The position numbers were made by a program, and so were the translations under genes. Below are positions 42,401 to 47,706 of a DNA stretch of 47,706 bases, in pieces. The DNA is from Planctomycetota bacterium (GTDB lineage Bacteria; Planctomycetota; J058; JAJDCQ01), in NCBI GenBank assembly GCA_029260755.1, contig JAJDCQ010000079.1, forward strand, positions 1 through 47,706, written 5' to 3'. How positions within the stretch are numbered: the stretch's first letter is position 1; every line of letters starts with the position of its first letter. The notes under the pieces are model-generated. The model did no database searches and was not told the DNA's origin. It saw only the letters and a program-made list of their open reading frames with translations.

Positions 42401-43794
42401 GATGGCCCGGGCACTCCGAGGGTGCCATGCCGATCCCGGTGGCGATCGCGCTGCAGCACGCCCACTACAAGAAGAAGCAGGACGAGGACGCCATCCGGAT
42501 GGGTGAGCAGTTCCGCGACGTCCGCGGCTTCGAGGACTGGGTCCGCGACTACGGCCGTCTGATCCTCGGCTACGTCTTGTTCGACAACAAGGAGTTCGAG
42601 AAGGCGGCCGAGGTATTCGGGGAGCTGAGCGAGGCCGAGGTGCTCGGCCACGACGTCGATCGCTACTGGGCGGCCGCTCACTTCTCGCACGGGGTGCAGC
42701 TCCTCGGAGTCGAGCAGAAGGCGGAGGCGTTCGAGGCGTTCGCTCGCAGCGTCAGCAAGCGCCAGGGGAGCGAGGACAACCGCGCGCTCGTCCCGTTGTT
42801 CGTCCACTTCGGAATGCAGAACCTCGAGGAGAGGCACGGCTCGCGGGCCCTCCAGGCGTTCGAGCTCCTCGAGGGCGGACTCGCGGATCTCCCCGACTCT
42901 CCCGATCTCGCCCTCGACCAGGCGGTCGCGCGGATCGGCGTGATCCTGTGCCAGGCCCTCCTCGACGAGGTCGACGGCCCGCGCCCCGACGAGGGGACGG
43001 TCGCGGTCGAGGTTCTTCGGGTCGAGGAGCTTCCGGAGGAGATCCGCGGCGTCTTCGAGCGGGTCTTCCGCAAGATGGCAGTTTGCCAGGCGCTGCGCCT
43101 CCAGGGCGACGGGAGGGGGCGTCGGGCGAAGCGGACCGGCCGGCTGGTGGCGGCCATCCAGGAGCACGTCGGCGCGCTCGAGCGGCTCGAGGAGGCCTCG
43201 GGCGGCCGGGATCCCGTCCTGCGGGTGCTCCAGGGGATGTTCGAGCTCCGGATCGGCCGGAGCCGGAACGCGGCGAAGGCGATGGACCTCTTCGGTCAGG
43301 CGGCCAGCCTCGGCGTGCGCAGCCGACTCCTCACCGGGATCATCGAGCGGGAGCGCGACCTCCAGCGGCAGGCGGCCGAGCAGCGGAGGGTCGCGTTCAC
43401 CGTCTTCGATCACTACCTCGCCTCGGGCGCGGTCCCGGCGACCCTCCGGGAGTCCCTCGTTCGCAACGACGACGTCGCCGAGCTCTACCGGCTCAACCGC
43501 AGCTACCGACCGAGCGACATTGCCGTTCCCGAGGTGAAGGCGGGGGTCGCCGCCCTCCGGGAGCGCATCGCGCACCTCGAGACCATGCTCGGCGAGGACG
43601 CCCTGCGCTCGGACGCACGCCTCGTCCGGCTCGGCGCGAAGGTCAAGGAGGAGCTCGATCGGCTCGCGGGGAGCGAGTCGAAGGTGATCGAGCTCGAGAA
43701 GGAGATCATGCGTTTGGTCGCCGCAGCGCTCGCGCGACAGATGGTCGCGGTCGACGCGTCGGGGGCCGAGCTGGAGGAGGATGACGATGAGTGA
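39490..43794 (+). CDS. Giant TPR-like repeat protein with C-terminal coiled coil
   Basis: This 1434-residue protein has ATG 39490 in TGATG overlap with the preceding stop. It is helical almost throughout. TPR-like pairs are recognisable, for example FWELARAGEIAAACELYASE near the start, VLFDNKEFEKAAEVFGELSE and GVEQKAEAFEAFARS near residues 1030-1090. Middle parts are Ala/Arg-rich, divergent repeats. Residues about 1350-1420 form a coiled coil (ALRERIAHLETMLGE, KVKEELDRLAGSESKVIELE). No enzyme motif or membrane segment was seen. Proteins of this size and type usually scaffold assemblies. It lies between the pseudokinase and kinase genes, in frame with a tightly packed operon. The family is not recognised, and no better function than scaffold can be supported. 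Confidence 0.8.
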   Translation: MGFFSGRRLRKQATVFWELARAGEIAAACELYASELAADEAELSPELRATYRLLAWIERPDEEHEDALRLLAEGEESDGPVAGALVEVQRRRRAGALVDAIRLGSGESPPLAESPDEPSLALERLALAVLDAQRVERPEAPESDRQAAARRVRRRLPPAESLEGAVAEVRHRLEVWARWTLGQHLESYRIAKTRGLAGADQGAFFLAALYGWARDKVEAGEPDAVLALLDKNLKLLSPSRVTNMTIRWAEHALERGAPERGTAWLSKAIPWVAARLGAADPGRQALLELAFALCLLAEGKHVEGGEVLGRIGRTVPGDGDVALVAASLSGLSALWTAQAGISADADDDEGEARMQVRSRWRTCHPVLHAVASRLEAAERSPVAWRGHLLRGLLAYVDSSRSPDPNQLRRFSAATGRVPPDRRGVAGLKAIETALITRVRATDEAAALIRNGRTSELRDLHERVLVPLGTAIPTLVRVAVVVTLWDADRRGFDPLATLHALQPTPEEAPGVAAAVRLVETVIGLDRLAAQCAAEAPSASGLPDPARLDGGDPVAEVAALATAAIRLRRGEVRDAGAALDARRTSDATLAPSWLLARFRVAWDAGDAKLARRIVAAQAAPPALRTPAARVGVSVQAILDALSSDRPEDAIATAGLGEAVPADRIEHGLVSFVTWQLGRERPELAGRFVRAVRGSVESRADLTPIDLARLRWVLLLLDGLCAARSGQHGVAGGSFEQLLRAPAPPAGLCAAPAVHGRLLGWARLFRIGAELALAAAASVEDVRVRLPALRRTLEEQAARLTESPTLRAYGHLIGGLVSFLGADVVVEADAVARLDAARRSLATGARSAFLDAVIGRLDWRRQLLESFWQALTEGDFKKSLQIFKTELEPGFGANVPASIQLGMVLVDAATGSSSEGTELIRRLAVLEDEAPELDRELFEKAREYVLGGQAIRELTERVRAHDYDGVIEFCQTTRWPGHSEGAMPIPVAIALQHAHYKKKQDEDAIRMGEQFRDVRGFEDWVRDYGRLILGYVLFDNKEFEKAAEVFGELSEAEVLGHDVDRYWAAAHFSHGVQLLGVEQKAEAFEAFARSVSKRQGSEDNRALVPLFVHFGMQNLEERHGSRALQAFELLEGGLADLPDSPDLALDQAVARIGVILCQALLDEVDGPRPDEGTVAVEVLRVEELPEEIRGVFERVFRKMAVCQALRLQGDGRGRRAKRTGRLVAAIQEHVGALERLEEASGGRDPVLRVLQGMFELRIGRSRNAAKAMDLFGQAASLGVRSRLLTGIIERERDLQRQAAEQRRVAFTVFDHYLASGAVPATLRESLVRNDDVAELYRLNRSYRPSDIAVPEVKAGVAALRERIAHLETMLGEDALRSDARLVRLGAKVKEELDRLAGSESKVIELEKEIMRLVAAALARQMVAVDASGAELEEDDDE

Positions 43795-44065
43795 CGAGTC
43801 CCACGCGGCGCTGCTCGGCGAGGTGCTGGAGCGAGTCCGACAGAACAATCTCCAGGCCCGGCCGGGGACGCCGATGGCGGAGCTCAAGAACGCGATCGAG
43901 GAGGCGCTGGCGAGCCTCCCGGCGCTCGAGTTCGAGGAGTTCAGCAAGGCGATCGACGATGCCGACGCGGCCCAGCGGCTCGTGCAGCGGGCGCCCGAGA
44001 TGATCGGGTGGAACGCGGATCAGATCGTGGAGTGGGTCGAGAAGCTCAGCGAGAAGCTCTCCTGA
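43787..44065 (+). CDS. Small helical protein of unknown function
   Basis: This 92-residue protein starts at ATG 43787, overlapping the end of the giant TPR-like gene by eight bases; a GAGGAGG eight bases upstream favours this over ATG 43781. It is all-helical and acidic (MAELKNAIEEALASLPALEF, AQRLVQRAPEMIGWNADQIV) with no motif I can place. Its size, acidity and position just before the kinase gene suit a small regulatory or adaptor subunit. The 31-base gap to the next gene contains that gene's ribosome-binding site. Confidence 0.7.
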   Translation: MSDESHAALLGEVLERVRQNNLQARPGTPMAELKNAIEEALASLPALEFEEFSKAIDDADAAQRLVQRAPEMIGWNADQIVEWVEKLSEKLS

Positions 44066-44096
44066 CACCGGTGCAGCTCACCTGGAGGACAGGTCC

Positions 44097-45497
44097 TTGA
44101 ACGACGCCGGAAGAGGCGACGACAGGCCGCGACGGATCGGCCGATACCTCGTCGAGCGCGAGCTCGGACGGGGCGCCTTCGGGGTCGTCTACGCGGCCGA
44201 GGATCCCCTCGCCGCGCGTCGGGTCGCGGTGAAGGTCCTGATGGCGCCGCTCCGCGATGCCGCGGAGCGGGCGAAGGCGCTCGAGGAGGTTCGACTCGTC
44301 TGCCGACTCGGTTTTCACCCCCACATCGTGCCGGTCCTCGACGTCGACTTCGACGAGTCGGATCGGCTCTATGTCGTCATGGCGCTGGCGGACGGCGGCT
44401 CGCTCCGGAACGTCCTCGGCAACCCCGTCGAGCAGAGCTACCCGCTCCCGGCGGGCGAGGCGATGCGGGTGGCGAGTCAGCTCGCCCTCGGTCTCGAAGC
44501 GTGCCATCGGCGCAACATCATTCACCGCGACCTCAAGCCGGACAACGTGCTCCTCTCCGGGGAGTGCTGGCAGGTCGCGGACTTCGGGCTCGCTCGAGAC
44601 CTGACGCGCGCGACGGGCCACGCCGCCGGGACGCCGCTCTACATGGCTCCCGAGCAGGCGTTGGGGCGACCGGAGATCCGGAGCGACGTCTTCGCCCTCG
44701 GCGTGATGCTCTACGAGATGCTCGCCGGGCGGGTGCCGTTCTTTGGCGAGAGCGTCGGTGAGCTCATCGGGCGAGCGGCCAAGGGCGAGCACCGGCCGCT
44801 CGGGGAGCTCGCTCCCGGGGCGCCGGCGGCCCTCGTCGACCTCGTCCACCGGTCGATCACGGCCGATCCGGAAGCCCGCCCCGCCGACGCGGGCGTGTTC
44901 GGAGCGGTCCTCCGCGGCCTCGATGCTCCCGCCGCCCTCGCGCCGGAGAAGCTCGCCGACTCGATCCGTGAGCTGACGAATCCCGACGCTCCGTTTCGGG
45001 TCCGGATCTGGGCGGATCCGGAGGAGGCGACGACGACGCGCGACCTGGCCGTCGTCTCGCAGGAGGAGCAGGCCAGCTACCGGGTCGGGGATCGCGTGCG
45101 CCTCTCGATCGCCTCCGAACGAAAGGGCTATCTCACCCTCGTCAACGTCGGTCCGACGGGGAACGTGACGGTCCTCCTGCCGAATCGTCACTCCGGGCTC
45201 GTCGAGATCTCGCCGGGCGTTCGCTGCACGTTTCCCGAGGAGGGGGCTCCGTTCCGTTTCGAGCTTCAGCCGCCGTCGGGTCGCGAGGTCATCAAGGCGA
45301 TCGTCACGACCAGGCCGATCCCCCACGAGGCCTTCTCGGCGCCGGGAGACGCCGACGGCAGCGGCGTCATGCGGGTTCACCGGTGTGACGACGTCACCCG
45401 TGACATCGTCGTCCTCGATGCGTCCGCCGAGGTGGCGGCGCTCCCGGCTGGAGATTGGTCCGAGGCTCGGCTCGTCGTCGACGTCACCGGGCCCTAG
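44097..45497 (+). CDS. Ser/Thr protein kinase with C-terminal DUF4384 domain (kinase 2)
   Basis: This 466-residue kinase starts at TTG 44097 with GGAGG eight bases before; no ATG fits the N-terminus of the kinase fold. All catalytic motifs are present: GRGAFGVV (25-31), Lys46 (AVKVLM), HRDLKPDN (143-150, Asp145), ADFGLA (Asp162), MAPEQ and SDVFALGVMLYEM. It is therefore an RD kinase, unlike kinase 1. Residues about 300-466 are a DUF4384 domain (YRVGDRVRLSIASERKGYLTLVNVGPTGNVTVLLPN, GREVIKAIVTTRPIP). There is no transmembrane segment, so it is cytoplasmic. Likely targets are the operon proteins, such as the pseudokinase-TPR, Hsp70 and GrpE-like proteins. Target choice is inference from linkage. 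Confidence 0.94.
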   Translation: MNDAGRGDDRPRRIGRYLVERELGRGAFGVVYAAEDPLAARRVAVKVLMAPLRDAAERAKALEEVRLVCRLGFHPHIVPVLDVDFDESDRLYVVMALADGGSLRNVLGNPVEQSYPLPAGEAMRVASQLALGLEACHRRNIIHRDLKPDNVLLSGECWQVADFGLARDLTRATGHAAGTPLYMAPEQALGRPEIRSDVFALGVMLYEMLAGRVPFFGESVGELIGRAAKGEHRPLGELAPGAPAALVDLVHRSITADPEARPADAGVFGAVLRGLDAPAALAPEKLADSIRELTNPDAPFRVRIWADPEEATTTRDLAVVSQEEQASYRVGDRVRLSIASERKGYLTLVNVGPTGNVTVLLPNRHSGLVEISPGVRCTFPEEGAPFRFELQPPSGREVIKAIVTTRPIPHEAFSAPGDADGSGVMRVHRCDDVTRDIVVLDASAEVAALPAGDWSEARLVVDVTGP

Positions 45498-45510
45498 CCT
45501 CGGAGCCGCG

Positions 45511-47154
45511 ATGTCGGACCCCGTCGTCCTGTGGCCGGCCCCCGGCTTGCCCGCCCTGCTCACCTCGAGCGAGCCGGGGTTCGAGATCGTCCTGGCCGTC
45601 GAGGGGGCTGATGCGTCCCTCGCCGCGTGGGCGGCCGACCTCGTTCTCGGCGATCACGGGCTTCGCGCGTGCCTCGTGGCGGAGGAGCCCCGGTTCGTCT
45701 CCCGCGATGGCGTCGGGCCGCTCGCGCGGCGCGCGGCGGCGCTGCCGAGGTTCGATGGGCACGCGTTTGCGCGGATCAGCCTTCGCCTCGTCGATCCCGT
45801 GGCGCTCGCGCCGGCCGCTCCGCGAACCGTCCGGGTGCTCGACCTCGTTCACGACGACGCCGTCATCCGACCGCGGTCGGTGGCGGTGCGCGCGCCGCGG
45901 GCTGGCCGGCTCGATGTGATGTTCGGGACGGACCTCCACGTCGGGGCGCTCTGGGATGACATCGGCGCGGCCGTGGCGGCGCACGCCCCGGACATCGCCG
46001 GGGAGGTGCTCCATCCCGACCGGCTCCTCGAGCGGTTCATCGCGGTCGCCAACGCGCGGGCGGCTCGGGGCGAGCTCGACCTGATCATCCTGGGCGGCGA
46101 CCTCGTCGACCACGTCTTCGCGCGGCCGCGCGAGGAGCTCGAGGCGAACGGACCGTTCGGGCTCGATGACACGAACCTCCCGCGCCTCCTCGGGATTCTC
46201 GCCGCGGCGACGGTGCCGGTGCTCGCGATCCCGGGGAACCACGATCACCGCCTCTACCCGTGGCGGCCGCGCCTCTACGGGCTCGAGAGCGTCGGCGTCC
46301 CGGCGGCCCGGGTGAAGGAGATCCTGGTCGGCGCGGGCGCGTGGGATCCGTGGCCCGTCCGGGCGGCCGACTGGGATGCCCTCCGGACCGAGGAGGCGGA
46401 CGGCGTCCGGGCGCTCGAGCATCACCTCGTCCATCTCGCCCCCGCGACCGATGGGGCCGTCTGCATCGATGGGCTCCGGATCGTCCTCCTCTCGACGGGA
46501 CGCGACATCCTTCCGCGCTGGCGCGAGGTGGAGGCGCCGCGGCGCGGCCTGCTCCTGCGATCGCTCCGGAGCTCGTGGCACGACCCCGACAGCGAGGGGC
46601 TGACCGATGCGCAGGTGGCGCTCGTCCGGCCGCCGGACCGAGAGCCCGCGCCGGCCGGCAGCCTGGTCGTGCTCCACGCCCCGCTCCTTCATCCTCCGCA
46701 CGAGGTCTCCGTGCAGGATCGGCTCGGCTCGATCGACCCCGGTCCCCGCGACGACCTCGGCGCGCGGGTCCGGTTCGAGAAGCGCCTCTTCCGGAGCGGG
46801 CTTCGGCGCGGCGTCTTCTTCCGGAACCCGGGGACGTTCCTGAGGGCGATCGCCGACACGCCGGGGCCGGTCGCCTCGTTCTCCGGCCACGTCCATCAGC
46901 CGCACGCGACGGCGTTCGATCGCGACGCCTGGCGGGTCCGGTCGATCGCGCTCGGCGAGGCGGCCGACCGACCGCCCGCCGACGCGATCCTGCTCGGCGC
47001 CGCGGCCGTCGGGCAGACCGGCGACCACGGCCGGGTGCGGCCGGGCTATCTCACGGCTCGCTTCGAGGACGGTCGGCTCGAGTCCGTCCGGAGCGAGTCG
47101 ATTCTCGAGGACGACCGCGGGCAGGAATCCGAGGGCGAGGGAGGCTCCCCATGA
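45511..47154 (+). CDS. Calcineurin-like metallophosphoesterase
   Basis: This 547-residue protein starts at ATG 45511, 13 bases after the kinase gene. The dimetal site motifs are in order: TDLHVG (Asp141, His143), LGGDLVD (Asp197), PGNHDH (Asn243, His244), a later His in VVLHAPLLH, and SGHVHQ. The N-terminal 130 residues precede the catalytic domain and look like a beta-rich domain of unknown role. Substrates of this superfamily include phosphoproteins, nucleotides, cyclic nucleotides and lipid or nucleotide-sugar diphosphates, so the reaction cannot be named. Linkage to a kinase could suggest phosphoprotein removal. Linkage by ATGA overlap to a nucleotidyltransferase suggests instead that both handle a nucleotide-linked metabolite. 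Confidence 0.9.
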   Translation: MSDPVVLWPAPGLPALLTSSEPGFEIVLAVEGADASLAAWAADLVLGDHGLRACLVAEEPRFVSRDGVGPLARRAAALPRFDGHAFARISLRLVDPVALAPAAPRTVRVLDLVHDDAVIRPRSVAVRAPRAGRLDVMFGTDLHVGALWDDIGAAVAAHAPDIAGEVLHPDRLLERFIAVANARAARGELDLIILGGDLVDHVFARPREELEANGPFGLDDTNLPRLLGILAAATVPVLAIPGNHDHRLYPWRPRLYGLESVGVPAARVKEILVGAGAWDPWPVRAADWDALRTEEADGVRALEHHLVHLAPATDGAVCIDGLRIVLLSTGRDILPRWREVEAPRRGLLLRSLRSSWHDPDSEGLTDAQVALVRPPDREPAPAGSLVVLHAPLLHPPHEVSVQDRLGSIDPGPRDDLGARVRFEKRLFRSGLRRGVFFRNPGTFLRAIADTPGPVASFSGHVHQPHATAFDRDAWRVRSIALGEAADRPPADAILLGAAAVGQTGDHGRVRPGYLTARFEDGRLESVRSESILEDDRGQESEGEGGSP

Positions 47155-47573
47155 TCGTCGGGCTCACGAGCGGCTGCTTCGACCTGATCCACTTCGGGCA
47201 TCTTCACTACCTCGAGCGATGTCGGACCCGCTGCGACAAGCTGATCGTCGGCGTCGACTCCGACGCGATGGTGCGCGCGGCGAAGGGCGCCGAGCGGCCG
47301 TTCATCGGCGAGCTCGAGCGGCTCAACCTGATCAACAGCATCGCGGTCGTCGACGCCGCGTTCGTCCTGCAGGGTCTCGACGATCTCGAGACGGTCGTCC
47401 GGCGGTTCTGCGTGAACAAGGTCTTCAAGCACGAGGGCTTCGCGGCGATCGACGACGTGAAGGGGGTGACCGGAACCGACGCCGTCCTCGAGATCGTCCC
47501 CGACGTGCCGGGCCTCGTGAGCACCACCGAGATCGTCGCGCGGATCCGCTCGGCGGGCTCGGCCTCGGGCTAG
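47151..47573 (+). CDS. Cytidylyltransferase-like nucleotidyltransferase
   Basis: This is a 140-residue single-domain enzyme. The nucleotide-binding motif GCFDLIHFGHLHYL (His14-x-x-His17) and the following LIVGVDSD are those of the cytidylyltransferase-like family (RfaE2/HldE C-terminal, glycerol-3-phosphate cytidylyltransferase type). STTEIVARIR near the end corresponds to the usual ISSTxIRxxI. The gene start overlaps the metallophosphoesterase stop (ATGA), so the two are co-translated. It would move CMP or AMP from the triphosphate to a sugar or alcohol phosphate. The family is clear. The substrate is unknown; a link to the lipid cluster 26 kb away is possible but unsupported. Confidence 0.9.
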   Translation: MIVGLTSGCFDLIHFGHLHYLERCRTRCDKLIVGVDSDAMVRAAKGAERPFIGELERLNLINSIAVVDAAFVLQGLDDLETVVRRFCVNKVFKHEGFAAIDDVKGVTGTDAVLEIVPDVPGLVSTTEIVARIRSAGSASG

Positions 47574-47706
47574 GAGGCTGTTGCAGAATGACGCGAGCGG
47601 CTCGTCGAGACAGCGTCGTGCAGGCCGAGGCGCGCGGCCGAGGGAACCCGTCTGGCGTTCGCGAGGCCGCGGAACGAAGGCCTGCGCGGCGATGTCCGGC
47701 GAGACG
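47570..47706. mobile_element. Possible insertion-sequence end, continuing past the window
   Basis: CTAGGAGGCTGTTGCAGAATGA (47570-47591) begins within the last codons of the nucleotidyltransferase. It matches, inverted and with one difference, the end of the hairpin element at 35954-36035. CTGTTGCA-type ends are common among insertion-sequence terminal inverted repeats. The remaining 115 bases have no recognisable gene. A transposase frame beyond the window edge would settle this. Confidence 0.4.

Noticed and set aside
41653..43947. A 764-codon minus-strand frame opposite the giant TPR-like gene
   Set aside because: Antisense shadow; the plus-strand protein has TPR-like sequence, good spacing and overlapping start/stop codons with its neighbours.
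1..47706. CRISPR arrays, rRNA genes, toxin-antitoxin pairs or prophage structural genes
   Set aside because: No regularly spaced repeats, rRNA segments or capsid/tail motifs were found; the mobile-element evidence is limited to the recombinase region and the IS-like ends.

Overview
The window is about 70% G+C throughout, has no rRNA or CRISPR array, and carries one tRNA gene. An ECF-type sigma gene directly upstream of a serine/threonine kinase gene, several DUF4384 proteins, a caspase-like protease and very large TPR-like proteins suggest a high-GC Planctomycetota-like (less likely Myxococcota-like) bacterium. This is inferred from gene content only; no taxonomic marker is present.

Region 1 (1-4.2 kb) looks like one end of an integrated element. 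It holds a 5'-truncated HNH nuclease gene, three small membrane-protein genes and a tyrosine recombinase whose reading frame runs antisense into a tRNA-Gly(CCC) gene. The tRNA has its own promoter and terminator. Its T-loop carries C instead of U at position 55.

Region 2 (4.3-20.8 kb) is a coherent lipid or lipid-like natural-product locus. It encodes an RND/MMPL-type exporter, a BtaA-like (DUF3419) aminocarboxypropyl transferase, a phosphatidylserine decarboxylase, two dikinases with rifampin-phosphotransferase-like layout, an acyl carrier protein, a fatty acyl-AMP ligase, a class III aminotransferase fused to a cyanobacterial-type acyl-ACP reductase, a GNAT-like acyltransferase and a UbiA-type prenyltransferase. 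Most junctions are ATGA/GTGA overlaps, so the genes are probably co-translated. The simplest reading is: fatty acid -> acyl-ACP -> fatty aldehyde -> long-chain amine, followed by acylation, prenyl or head-group steps, phosphotransfer and export. I recognise no described pathway with this gene set.

Region 3 (20.8-47.6 kb) is a chaperone, kinase and protease locus. Two HSP90-like GHKL ATPase genes (minus strand) diverge from a sigma factor and kinase-DUF4384 pair. That pair converges with a DUF4384 protein gene, which in turn diverges from a long tightly packed plus-strand operon. The operon encodes a caspase-like protease with a beta-propeller-like C-terminus, a protein with four C-terminal repeats, an unknown protein, a GrpE-like factor, a DnaK-like Hsp70, a pseudokinase-TPR protein, a 1434-residue TPR-like protein, a 92-residue protein, a second kinase-DUF4384, a metallophosphoesterase and a small nucleotidyltransferase. 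The combination of dedicated Hsp90, Hsp70 and GrpE homologues with kinases and a caspase suggests a regulated stress, defence or cell-death system. A 22-base sequence just after the last gene nearly repeats, inverted, the end of a hairpin element between the grpE-like and dnaK-like genes; it may mark insertion-sequence or miniature-element ends.
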